Positions 26,311 to 38,073 of a DNA stretch of 64,000 nucleotides are shown in pieces (the stretch's first letter is position 1; every line of letters begins with the position of its first letter). The stretch is from the NCBI GenBank assembly GCA_013397435.1, contig VZRG01000518.1, positions 353,813-417,812 of the forward strand, written 5' to 3'. Under the pieces are notes generated by a model, which ran no database searches, was not told the origin of the DNA, and saw only the letters and a list, made by a program, of their open reading frames with translations. The DNA comes from Erythrocercus mccallii (Eukaryota > Chordata > Aves > Passeriformes > Dicruridae). The position numbers and the translations under genes are program-made.

Positions 26311-29300
26311 ATTTGTAGGAATACTGGAGTTCGAGATACACCGTGGGTTTTTATTTGGTTTGAGGTTTGGTTTTGTTGATTGTGGTTTGAGTTGTTTTCT
26401 CCCCTTCTCATCCAGTATCTGATTTTCTGTAAACAAGAAAGGCTTAATAACACCCCTTGCTAATTCTTGTGCAGAAACAGAAAATGCCCACTTTCAAGTT
26501 ACAAGAATGTCATTTTTTGGTTGAGATTGTTGCTTCCGAAGAGACTACAAATGAATCAGCTGTGTCAGAAAGGATTTATGTATAATAGACCAGTCATTAA
26601 CAGGTCCAAATGATGGGGGGGAGGGCACTCTGTATTTAGATCAGTCACTTTTAGTGGCAGGACTCAGCACTTATCAAATTCATTCAGCTTCTACTTTTAG
26701 TGTCAAAACACAAGTTAATAAGCACTTTTTAAAAATAAAGACTTTCAGCAGCAATGGGAAGTAGTTGGGGGAAAGTGTTCCCTTTTAATAGTTCATAAGG
26801 GGGGCAGTTGCCAGTGGTACTGACTTGCCACATGGCCTCAATTTGTGGGACTCAACAGGGTTTGCAGAATGGGTATTTTTAATAAATGCTTTGCTGGGAG
26901 CTGATTTCCGGTTCTGTGTTCTTTCACTTCACTGGAAATGAATTTCATCAGCTGGAAAAAGTTATTTTCTGGTGAAGCCTGACCCACAGGGGTTACCCAG
27001 AGAACACCCAGAAGAAAGGATGGTTTTAATGAGGTATTTTTGGATGGAGCAAGTGGCTGTACTGCTGCAAGAGGATGTGCAGTTATAGACATCAGCCTCC
27101 TTGGTTCTTCACTTAAAACTTTTTTGTAGGGTTTTTTTCTCAGGGCTGGAAGAAGTGAATGAAGGGGCCTAATCTGTATTGCATCTGATAAAGTCCCAGA
27201 AGACTTTGGGATGTTCTTGGAGCCGTTAAAAGGCTGTGTGTTGGTCTAAGGTGTTTGTGGGAGATAGTACCTGGGTATTGTTCTGATGTAAAACAAAGAG
27301 AGGAACATTGACATCATTGCTGTCTGATGGGTGAACTCCTGGCCACCATTAAGAAGTAAGTGGGAAATCAGGTAGGATTTCCTCAGCAGTAGGAAATCAG
27401 ACAGGGATCTGACTAAATGAGTCATGCCCATCTCTGTGTGTTTCATCAGAAGCGCATAAAATGCTGAGAGCTAAGCAAACCTGCATTCATTTTACCTACA
27501 AAGTTTGTTCAATATATTAATTATTCTGTATCCTGATACGCTCCTTCTCTGTGCTTTCACAACACAAACTGCTTGGTTTCTTTTGTCCAAGTTACGCATC
27601 AAGGAATATCCAGTGACAAAAAGCTCTTGGCTGAGCGTCCTTGCCAGAGTGGGTCACACTGTGAGCACAGAGGGTGCACATGGCTTTTAGCTGTTCATGC
27701 TGCCAGCCAGGAGGGCAGTGTGCTCCTCCCGCCCTGGGACCCAAGCTGTCACCAAAAAGCTCTTCTGAAGGAAGCAGTAGTGTTTCCTTTTCATCCTTAT
27801 TTTTTCGAGCAAGCTTGGACAAAGCTGGTTGCACCATATCTCAGCCTTTGCACAGGCAGTTTGGGGGAGTTAGTGCTGTGTTTTGGTTAAGCTGCACTGC
27901 TGTAGGAAAACATGGCAAATTCTATTGGCTGTGGGGCCTCAGCCTGTGGCTGCTGGGCCTGAGATGAGCAGTCTGGGTCTCCGCTGGGTCACTCAGCAGA
28001 CTTGGGTGACATAGTTCTGTGTGAAATATGCACAGAGGGGGAAAACATACTCAACAATTGAATTTATGAGTTCAGATGTGCGGAGCAAAGCAGCAGCACA
28101 GATAAATTTAGTGTCCCACGATGGCCTCAGATTGGCTCCCACCAAGAGGTTTTCCTTACACTTGCAAGCACATCTTATTAAGTTTTGGTTAGGAGGCTGT
28201 ATCAAAGAGCCTGAACAAAATGTGTGTGTTTATAAATGAAGCCTAAGCTATCAAAAAATTATTAAAAACATGCTGAACAGAAAGAATCCCTTTCAAGGCA
28301 AAAACCCTTGCAGGAAGGATTTTCTGGTTTACTGAGGCAGAGGTGAGGTCTGGACCCTCTGATAATGAGGCTTTAAATCCTGTGTGGGCTGGCACTGCAG
28401 AATTTTGATATGTTAGCTGTGCCACTAACTGCTTTCTCTCCTGCATCAGTGGTGCTCTTGTTACGGGTGCGTTACCAAGGTGTGTTCCTGCCGGTGTAAA
28501 TAGTGCTGATGCCACAGAGCCCCTTATCAGGCAGGGTTTGATAAAGGATGAATTTATAGAGCGGTCTCTGCAATCAGGCTGGCAGAACTGCTCTTAGCCC
28601 CAGTGTTTGTGCCGAGGAGAATAATTAGCACAGTTTGAACTGCTCTCAGCTCAGAAGTTGAGGCACTTCCCCAGACTGTGTGTAACCATCATGGAGTGCT
28701 CACAGCAGCTGTGGTGGAGTGGTAACATTAAACTAAAAGTTGTTGGGGTGATCCAGCTCCTCTTGTTTTGTATCCCTAAAATGTTACAGCTGCTTGATTT
28801 GGTGTGCAGAATATTGCCTGTATATAAACAGCTCCAGCTTGTGAGAAGGGAAGAGGAGGGAAGTGCGTGCTCTTGCCGAGTGGAATTCTCTCCTCACAGA
28901 CACACAGCTATGTTGGTGCAGTGTCATTGTGGGTACATGAAGAGATGAGTATGTCACCCATCCTTATGCACTGTCATGAAACCCATTTCCAATAAGACAA
29001 ATGCTTTTTTTGGTGATGTGTAACATTGTCTTGACGGGAGCTGCTTTTAAGCATCAGCACAGCTGAAATTCCAGTGATCTGCTGGCTGTTGCTAACTCAG
29101 CAGTGTGTCTTCTATTAGTGGTATTCACTGGCAAGTCAAATGGCAAAATTATTTTGTTTTCTCTATAACTGTGTTTGCAGTTAACCAAGGCTGATGCTGG
29201 CTTGGTTAACTGCTACTGCCAGCTTTGTTGGAGTTGCACAGGCCAGTGACACAGTGGAAATGCAGGTCTGCTGGAAGTGGCGCTCAGGTTTGTTCTGACC

Positions 29301-30439
29301 TTTAACTGCTGAGCTGTACACCCTTTCTGTCCAGAGGTGACTTGCTGTACAGCTTTCCACCTCAAAGGATTGCTTGTTACCAAATGCTGAGTGGTGGCAT
29401 GTCATTTTTAATTCACTGCAGTCAGTCATATCCTTGATTTTTGTAGTGGATGAAACAGTCCAGGAATTTTGTGCCAGGTCTTTTTACTCTCCTTACTTTG
29501 CACTTTGACCTGTTCTGATGACTTTGTTGCTGCTGCTGCAACTGTTCATGTCTCATGGCTGTGATTTCCCAATAATTTGGGGTTTGTATGTTTTGTCTCA
29601 TTTGTATACCTCCAAGGTGTTACAAAATAAGAGTTCAGATAGCTTGGGAAAAAACTCAACAAAATCCACCAGCAGGCTGTGAAATTTGGAGTAGTTTCCC
29701 TGTTTTTAAGAGTAGTCAGACAAGCTTTGGTTGATCCAATGCTTAACTGAAAACCTCATAACACTTTTCAAATCAAACGACACATAACCCTCTTCCAGTT
29801 ACTAATATCTTGTGTCTTAGAGATATGATTATACTGTGTCAGGTGTCAGGTCATGTCATTAAATGAGTTTTGGGTCCAGATATGCAATAAAAAGAACAAA
29901 AAATAAATAGAAAAATAAAAAGAAAAGTTCCCTACTAGTAAAACAAAGTGAATTAACCTTTCAGTCACATCTCCAAATGCCTTTCTCAAATCTGCCTGTG
30001 GATTCAATAGCTCCTGTAGCCACACACAAATTGCATTGCTTTAAGCAGTATACCCTTTTCCGGCTCTTATCTGTGCAGTTACTGTCTCTGGCCTGTCTTT
30101 CTTTGATTGACCAAGTAATATTCTTGTTTTAATTCTAGTTAATCGCTTGGAACTCTTGAAGTGGAAACAGGCTTTGCTTGACTCTGTGGTGTAGAAGCTC
30201 CCGGGCTGGCTTTGATAGCTGTGTAGAGTTGCCGCTTGCACTTGCTTAGAATTGCAGTCATTTAAAAACCAATAACGGAGGGCACCATCTACCCCTGTTA
30301 TTTAAACGGTGATGATTTCAAGCAGAGATGGGGAATTGGAAAGTCATTCTCTGCTCTGCACTTTGCACGCTGAGGGCTCCATCCTGCCACGTGCTGAGCC
30401 CTCTGAGGCCCTGATGGTTTTGCAGCTGAACAAATGGAG

Positions 30440-30640
30440 TAAGCACCTTGCTCCCTGTCAGGCAGGATTGTGAACCCTGTGAGTCACTTAACCTCTTCCT
30501 GACTCTATTTAACCTTGGATGTAATGACAGAGGGGGATAATCACGTCTGTCTCTCTTAGGGGCAATTTGAAGCGTAATTAATTGATATTAGTTAAAGCAT
30601 TTGAGATCACCCGTTGAGAGGTACTAAAGGAAGCCGGGGG
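30440..30640 (+). repeat. MIR-like SINE
   Basis: The blocks 'gagtcacttaacctcttcct', 'cagagggggataatcacgt', 'gcgtaattaattgatattag' and 'ttaaagcatttgagatc' line up with the MIR core and its 3' portion (aagtcacttaacctct … atggggataata … ttaaatgagttaata … taaagcgctt). Of the MIR-like fragments in the window this is the easiest to recognise. Confidence 0.55.
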
Positions 30641-31639
30641 CTGAGGGGGGAGCAGAGCCCTTTCTCATGCTGAGGGTAGAGCACAGACACAAATGCCATG
30701 GTCTCACAAATCACTGGGCTTTCAGATCCCCTCTAAGGAATTGGCCAGGACTTCATTATGAAAGTACTGACAGTTTAAGTTAGTGTATTTAATATGAAAG
30801 CAGTCTACGTTAAAATGTGTGCATGTTTAAACTATCTCCTTGAAAAAAATCTCATGTAAAATATATGCACACCGCTTTGTTACTTTATTTATCAAGATTT
30901 TATTGCGTACGAGATGCTAAAAACATGCACAACAGCAACACGGTAGGGTTATAAATAATTATGCATTAATGATGGACAGAAGGTAAAAGGTAGTGCTTTC
31001 TGAAGTCAAAAGGCCCAATCTGTGCTTCTGTAGTGTTCTAGATGGGATGCTCAGGTTAGGGTTGGCAGAGGCTGTCGTCCTTGCCTGACCTGCGGGCAGC
31101 GCTGGCCTCCTGCAGCTCTGGCCACGCAGAGATGGTGACACGAGGACAGCCAGACCATGTCACTGCTGTAGCAGTCTCAGCTCAGCGATGCAAGTCAAGG
31201 ACAGCTGTCTTCTGATCAGGTACAGAGGCACTCTGTGAAAGCATCTCTTTTAGAAAACCATTTCCTTTCAGACTAAAAATCACTAGTGATGGAGAATGTG
31301 AATTTCCATCTAAATTTGACTGGCTTCAGCATGCAGCCAGCTCTGGAGCTTACTCGGCCTTTGGCAGCCAGCTTGAATAGCTCGTTATAATGAAATTTAG
31401 AGGCTGACTTTTCTCAATTTTTATCACTTCTTAATCTTTGGATTTAAGCTGTTGACACACTGAGCTTCCTGTCTCCCTTTGCCATGAAACACGTCTTTCA
31501 GTTCTGTTGTTTTTCTTATGGGTCTTCTGAACCCCTTCCAGTCTGAACTCATTGATGATTTGTGGGTCCAGAACTGCAAACAGCATTTCAGAGGTGCCAG
31601 GCATAGAGGCCCTTTCCACATTTGCTTACTGTTTTAATT

Positions 31640-32640
31640 TATATATTCAGTGAAGCTTTTTTTTGACAGCTCCATCATTTTCTTTCAAAGCTATATTGCT
31701 AGCATTATTTGGATTTCTTTTGCTTCTAATACATTTAAAGTCCCTTATATACTTAAAACATCATTATTACCTCTGCTGACTGTAGATACTGCTTTGATGT
31801 CCATTTGCTTCCTTTATCTATTTTGTACAAATTGTTAGCTTTTGATTTATATTCATTAAAAAACAGTTTCACCTTTCTTCTATGTGCTATGCTAATACAG
31901 CTTCCACTCTTCTAAGGAAACTGAATTAACCTTGTACTATTCAGCTGTAGAGAGGTTATGTTATATCACTGGGCTTTGTAGTTTCAAATTAAACAAAGCA
32001 TGAAGTAACTTAACTTAAAGGATGTTTTTTCATATTTAAGCAAATAGAAACCTGTGTTTTTGAAAAGAGGACTTGATTCCTTTAGGCGGTTCTGAAAATT
32101 TGCCACAATTTTATTTTAAATGTAATGAGGTGACGGTTTTACAACAGGGTGCATCTGTTTCATGCACTACTTTCAAGACATCTTTAGAATCGCCATCTGG
32201 TCCTAATACCTTTGCACACTGTAGTTTTAAGAATCTCTTAAGTTTTACTTTTGACTCACTGTCATCTCTAAACAATTCACTGGTTTAAAAAAAAAGAAGC
32301 CCTGTTCAATGAAAATCCTCCATTTGAATGTAATAAAGACATGTAAGTTATTCTGTAGGTTGTTCCACTGCTTTGAAATCCTCTTTGCATCCCTTCTGCA
32401 TCCCATGGGATCCTGCAATTATGGAAGATGTTTTCATAGGATATTATTATGTCTGAAAATTTATCAAATTGCTACCACATCATGTCAATTTTGTCATTCT
32501 TACCTTACCTGAAAAATGTGTTTATATTACTTTTTCCTAAGTCTGCTTTTTATTTAAAAAACAAAAATCAGTTCACAAGGTGGTATGAGCACCTAGTTAA
32601 GTTTTTCTATTTCCCCATGTGCTATCTTTGTTTTACATAA
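31640..32640. other. AT-rich block, possibly an ancient LINE remnant
   Basis: About 1 kb is notably AT-rich compared with its flanks. On the minus strand near 32,200 a short frame reads VLGPDG followed by a VLK, resembling the conserved GPD-VLK segment of CR1/L2-type reverse transcriptases. The rest could not be aligned by eye, so this is a tentative remnant. Confidence 0.25.
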
Positions 32641-32991
32641 TGTAACAAATGTAGCATCATTTTGGAAATCACATCCAGCTCAACCCTGCAGTTCTTTACT
32701 TCTTCACAGTCCTCAAAGCAGTGTTTCCATGAGAATGAAGCTCCAGCCCCTTTCTGTGCCCAAACCAATGCTGGCTCCTTGGGTATTTCCTCAAAGACAC
32801 CCTGAGAAGGTGCTGTACCTTGAGGTTGTTCCTGCTGTCAGTAAATCCAGTCCATGCAAAATAAGCTGGGTTATATATTTTCCATCACTTCATCTCCCTA
32901 AAGACCCACTACCTTTCCTTTAAATGCCTCTCTAATTAGAGGAGATTTAATCTGCCTCCCTCTCCCTTCAGTGATAATGGCTCTGAGTGAA

Positions 32992-33012
32992 GCTTGCTTG
33001 CTTGCTTGCTTG
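32992..33012. repeat. Short tetranucleotide repeat (GCTT)5
   Basis: Five consecutive GCTT units followed by a partial unit lie within the PDIA5 intron. It is a simple microsatellite. Confidence 0.9.
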
Positions 33013-35151
33013 ATTTCCCTCATCTGCTGTTCATAAGCCATTTCTCTTGAATTTTTCCCACAGAAACCAAATTTCTCTTATACTGGCACAGTCAAGAACT
33101 ACTTGGTTTTCAAGGTGAGGAATATGATGGTGCCTGCTGTGACTGTACCACATCTACCAATTTTATGACATGAATAGTGGAGAAAATCCTTGTAGAAAAT
33201 ACTGGGTTTTTGTAAAATTTTAAATTTGTAGTACGAAGGCAAAGAGAACTTCAGAACTCCTCAGTTGGAGGTGTTTTCACATGGATCCAGGGACCTGTGA
33301 TTTAAGCAAGCAGCCCTCGTGCCCTGGCAGGTCAAAGGGAACAGATGCCACAATGGACATGGGGGATCCTCCAGAGAGCCAAATTCTGAGCACAGAGCTG
33401 AGTTGCCTGGCCAGAGCTCTATTAAAGCAGTGTTGTTTGCTGATTGTGAACTGGGAGAGGCCCCAGCACATGCTACTGCACATGCCTGGGATGGCAAGTT
33501 CTCTTGTTTTCCTTCCAGGTGATGCAACTGTGTTTCAGCATTAGGAAATGGAGTTATCTTGAGATGTGCAGGAATGATAGAGGTTTTGAGTGCCAGTACT
33601 GGGATCCTGTGGAAAGGCTGGATGTTTCTTTCACATTTCTCGAGTCAGGCACAGGAAATTACTGTTCAGTTCACATCTGCTCTTAACCCTGTTGAGATCA
33701 AATTTGACACTGTTGTAAAAATGAAAAAAGAAAATTGTTAAAGCAAAGCCCTGCATCTATGTTAGAGGGCTCGGCTCCCAGAAGTGCTGCTTTCCATGCT
33801 GCTCAGTTAAAACTCCACTTCTTGTCCTTGCAGGAAGTCTGTGCGCTTACCATAGGTTCCAAATTATTCAGCTAAAATGAATTTTCCCACTTGTTTAGTC
33901 CATAGTGATTGAGAAGGGGCAGGACCTTTTGGTTCTTGACACCTTACCCACACCTTCATATGCCACCAGTTTAATCTCTTTCCATTGCAGCCCATCTGAA
34001 AAATCCTTTGTAAGGAAGCTGCACACTTCATATCCTCATGTACTGTGTTCAGTACATTTCCTTTCCTTGCACTTTTGAATCTAGAAGATAGTGTTAACAC
34101 TTAAAATAAACGTGTGATAGTGGGTGTGAAGAGGGAATGGGGAGAACAAGTTTTCCGTCTGTCAAAATGAAGACATCAACCTCTGCTTTTATTTTTTTTG
34201 GCATGTGTGCTTTAAATAGAATGACTGGGTTGGGTGACTTCCAAGTGTTTGCTGCATTTGGCAATCCTTCTAAGTTGTAACAGATGAAGTTCTGCTGTTC
34301 CATATGATGTGCTCCTTCCCCCTTTTTCAGTGACTCCTTGAAACTCCTTGGGAATTCAGTGTAGCATTCACATCTGTTCCGTGGATGGATGTCCAAGGCT
34401 AACAAAATGCCTACTGGACTTGGAGGCAGCTCTGCCAAAAGCCATATGGTTGTGTTTTAGTTTTGTGAGCACAGTGCAGTAAAGAAAGGAGGTTGGGCCA
34501 AGAGAGAAGTGAAGGGAGGAGGGGACGGAGTTTCAGATGGGTAAATGAAGGTAACTTCTCGTGATTTGGTATTGGATTTGGTATTTTTGTGTGCAAGAAT
34601 ATGCTTGTTATTTGTGTTCTCATTTTCTTGCAGAATGTGGCTCATGAAGAGCTCTTACCTACTATAACTTCACTAGGGGCTTTGAGAGAGGCCTTACTGT
34701 CCTGAAATACCTTTTATTGAGGGTTTAAAAGATGTTCTTTGGTGAAATCTACATTTCAAGCCCAAAATCCTAAGCAAAAAAGGGAACCTGAAAGGTTTAA
34801 GTTTTTAGGAGCATTTATGTTTTAGTGTAACAGTTGGAAGTGCTTTCCAGAAAAACTGCAGCATGTAGTTAAGAACAAGTGTTCCTGTTTTAGAGGTGCC
34901 TGATTTTTATCCATTTTTTATTTCTGAAATTCTTTTTAGATGTTGTCACCAGTTCTGATTTATTTGTGTAGAGCAGTGTTAACAAGTCAACCAAGGCAGT
35001 CCCCCCACAGTACAGGAAATTATCCAAGAATTCAGAGGCAGGCTTGACCTGCAGGCTCTTCAGTATCAGGCAGACAGGCCAGACAAGTGGTAAGAGAGAA
35101 AATGGGCCACCATAGTGGGCTGATGAACATGGGAGCAGCCCGAAACCCTAG

Positions 35152-35206
35152 CCGCCTCCTCTTTCTTCTCTTTGTCCTCCTCCTCCTCCTTTTCTTTCTT
35201 GACCAT
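35152..35206. repeat. Pyrimidine-rich low-complexity tract
   Basis: A nearly uninterrupted C/T run on the + strand includes (CCT)n. Minus-strand open frames rich in K/R/E across it are low-complexity artefacts. Confidence 0.8.
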
Positions 35207-36920
35207 TTTCTTCCAGGCACATGCTGAACAACTCAACAAGGTTAATAGTTTGCAAGCTGTAGAACACTGCGCTATCTCCCACTGAAACACAGCTGCCATC
35301 GTGCTGCATAAAGAGTTTGAAGCCATTAAGATGGATTTACACAAGTGCCTCAGTTTCCCAGGAAACATCCCCTTGACTTTCTGGTATTCTTAGCTACTGC
35401 ATAGACTCTCAGTGTATTTACACAAGTGTGTCACTGCAATGCTTTCAGAATCCTATTCCGAAGAAAGAAATGCTCTAAAATTCAAAGCAGTGCATGTAAG
35501 CAGTGAAATTACATTTTGGGGAAGCTGGAAGGGGTATTCAGCCTTTCCTTTGTGGAAAGTGTTTATGCACAGACAATATTTTTCTTGTCCGCTGAAAGTG
35601 AGAGTAGCTTAGGAGGGTGGCTGCAAGTCTCCTAAGAGGGCATTTATTCAGTCTTGATTTTAAAGTAACACAGACACTTGTTCATCATGTAAAATACTGG
35701 TAAACAACAGTAGCATAAGCTGTAATTGGTTCTTGTGAGCAACTCATTTGTGATTTTTCTGTTCCTATCCAGAAATAATGCCAAGATGAACTCCTTTGCC
35801 AGCACTACACAGGCTTGACTGAAGTGTGTCCATTCCTTTTTTAATGTGCATCTAAGCAAAAAATAGTGTCCTGAGTCTTTGCTTGGGATCAGCCTCTGTG
35901 CTGGGTTTGAACAAAAGTAATTTATTACACATATGAAGGTACTTTCCTTTTCAAAGCCTTACTTAGTATAGTAATGATGATTTGAGAGTAGTTTAGATTA
36001 TTCATAGACAAAAATTTGTAGGCATTGCTTCTGAATTAAGAACACTCACATCTGAACCTTGAATCAAGAGAACAGTTCTAATTTCCCTTCTGTGACTTTT
36101 TCTGAAATGTTTGAGTAGAATCAGTGTGTATGTAAGCAAGGGATCAGCTGGCCTTTTGTTCAATGCTGCAATGGTACAAAGAAATATCAGCCCATCAACC
36201 CAAAATTAGCCCATATAAAGCTCTGGGGTTCCTATGTGCTGTGTCTGTAAAACTCTTCAGGGGTTGCCCAGTTGTGAACAGCAGGAAGGTCTCCAGGAAG
36301 GCCAGCAGCAGTCATCCTAACCCAGGACTGGACATCTGCTCTCCATCCATGAAAGATGTCTGGCCTATTGGACTTCCTTCTCTTCCCCTCCCTTATGGTC
36401 CCAATGGCTTGGCTTTAACACAGGCCATTTCCAAACATTATAAATGCTCCCAGCAATTTCCTTTCCAACTTCCAGCCTCCTTCTGTTCCCAGCTGTGCTG
36501 TCTTTATTCCCATGTCCAAATGTAGCTGGTATCTGTGGCAACAGCAGCAATAACCTGCCTGGCAATACCAGGAGGTACAGAGCAGGGCAGTGATCTGTCT
36601 GGCTGGTGCTCTTGGAGTGCCCTTAGGGGATTGGTGATGGAGAAAAGCCCCCTGCACCATGGTCCCTATTATGGGATGTCACGTGACTGTAAATATACAC
36701 CTAAACTCCTTGAAGTCACAGGGATTTTAAACATGTACTTCCATGTAACTGACACATGGTCTACACATGCTTTGTCCTGCCCATTCCAGAACCGGAGAGT
36801 TCCTGTCTAGAGGGATTTTTAATTCAATTTTTCCACTGATTCACCTTTTGTCTTGAGTTTGTCCCAGTATCTTTCCTACAACTAAACTTTATTATCTCTT
36901 TTTCTTCCTGTGTCAAACAG

Positions 36921-36991
36921 GGTGTCCTCATTGTAAAAATGCCATTCCACATTTCACAACTGCTGCTGAAGTTTTTAAAGAAGATCGCAAG
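36921..36991 (+). CDS. PDIA5: PDIA5 exon: WCPHC active site
   Basis: This 71-nt exon, phase 1 to 0, has acceptor tcaaacag at 36,913-36,920 and donor gtaact at 36,992. GG completes the Trp codon begun at 22,133. Then 23 codons start TGT-CCT-CAT-TGT, giving CPHC, followed by KNAIPHFTTAAEVFKEDRK. CPHC is the known third motif of PDIA5; the Pro between the cysteines is expected to alter redox potential relative to CGHC. Length and both phases are the same as in the CGHC exon. Confidence 0.97.
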
Positions 36992-37735
36992 GTAACTTGC
37001 TGTTAATTATTTCTGTGATATTTAAGAATGTTTTCCAAAATTTGTACCTTATAGGCTTTGCTTATTGATAAGGTAAATAGGTTTGTAGATAAAATTGCTG
37101 TTACACAAAAAGAAATGTATCTGCATCATAGGGGTTGTATCTTTTATGGTCAACTTGAGTTATACTTCCAACCTGTTTTTTTTCCCTAATTTGCTGTCTT
37201 TTATGTTTAAGTCTTTGTGTAAGAGTTACTTTGTATGAAGAGAAATACAATTCTTTCTCACTGAGGGATTAAATAAAGATAATTCATATCATCTCCATTT
37301 TCCTTCAACTTTTGTCAGTTGTTGAGGTGCTTGTAGAGAAACCACAAGTTGTGCGATAGTCCTGAAGACCTCAGCACATGACTAACTAATCCTTGCTTGC
37401 TTAGCACAAAATATGTTTCTCTAAGATGGCTGACTTGAGCCCAGGATGCTTGTCTAGGACCCTTATGGTTTGGCCTTGAAAATGCATCTGATGGCTGAAT
37501 CACACTGGCTAATTTCCTTGCATCAGCTGAACCATTTTTTAACTGAGCACATGCAGATCTAGGATTTTAAAAAAACCAAACATTTGAGCCCCTGTATTTA
37601 ACCAGATAACTAGCTAGGAACCTGTTTGATATGATTCAGTGACCCATATTTCATTCTGATCTCTGAATTTGTTCCAATTCCACGATTGCTTTGTGTTTAG
37701 GTATGGCAAGAAAAAGATTTGGCAATTCAATATGG

Positions 37736-38073
37736 AAATTGCTCTCTACACCTACCTTGGGAGGGGAAACAGAGGGAGATGCTGAGATGCTCTTCTCCGT
37801 GGAATCCAGTGACAGGACATGTGGGAATAATTCAAAGCTGTACCAGGGGAGGTTCTGACTGTACAGTAGGAGACACTTCTTTACCAAGAGGGTGATCAGT
37901 CCCTGGAACAGAGAGGTGGTCAGTGCCCTGAGCCTGTCAGTGTTTAAGGGACATTTGGACAACAACTTAACTACAGGCTTTAACTTTTGGTCAGGTCTGA
38001 ATTGGTCAGGCAACTGGACTAGATAATCCTTGTAGGTCCCATCTAGCTGAAATAGTTTATCCTATTCTATGTT
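37736..38073 (+). mobile_element. CR1 LINE 3' fragment
   Basis: The sequence runs 'attgctctctacacctacct', 'tctccgtggaatccagtgac', 'aaagctgtaccaggggaggt', 'cttctttaccaagagggtga', 'tccctggaacagagaggtgg', 'tgagcctgtcagtgtttaag', 'aactggactagataatcc', 'tgtaggtcccatctagctga' and ends in the tail 'tatcctattctatgttct'. This is the CR1 3' end with its ATTCTAT-type terminal repeat, in the same orientation as PDIA5. The 120-codon minus-strand ORF at 37,651-38,013 is its antisense. Confidence 0.93.

Larger units (their letters stand above)
22134..36920 (+). other. PDIA5: Large PDIA5 intron (14.8 kb)
   Basis: The intron lies inside the second active-site Trp codon, as the 16.8-kb intron does in the preceding domain. 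Contents recognised are a CR1 fragment near 26,050-26,310, an A-rich stretch near 29,880-29,935, a MIR-like SINE near 30,440-30,640, an AT-rich block at 31,640-32,640 with a possible reverse-transcriptase remnant on the minus strand, a (GCTT)5 run at 32,992, an exon-like 51-mer at 33,064-33,114 and a pyrimidine-rich tract near 35,155-35,205. No supportable host gene is seen. Confidence 0.8.

Noticed and set aside
31650..31760. Minus-strand string like the pre-RT linker of CR1 (a 'gaagcaaaagaaatcc' region)
   Set aside because: It would lie downstream of the possible GPD motif at 32,200, the wrong order for a single CR1 element, so I treat it as coincidence.
36163..36525. 120-codon + strand ORF in a PDIA5 intron
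   Set aside because: It shows no domain features or splice context, and chance ORFs of this size are expected over tens of kilobases.
37651..38013. 120-codon minus-strand ORF
   Set aside because: It lies antisense to a CR1 3' fragment over most of its length; the pattern is repeat-derived.
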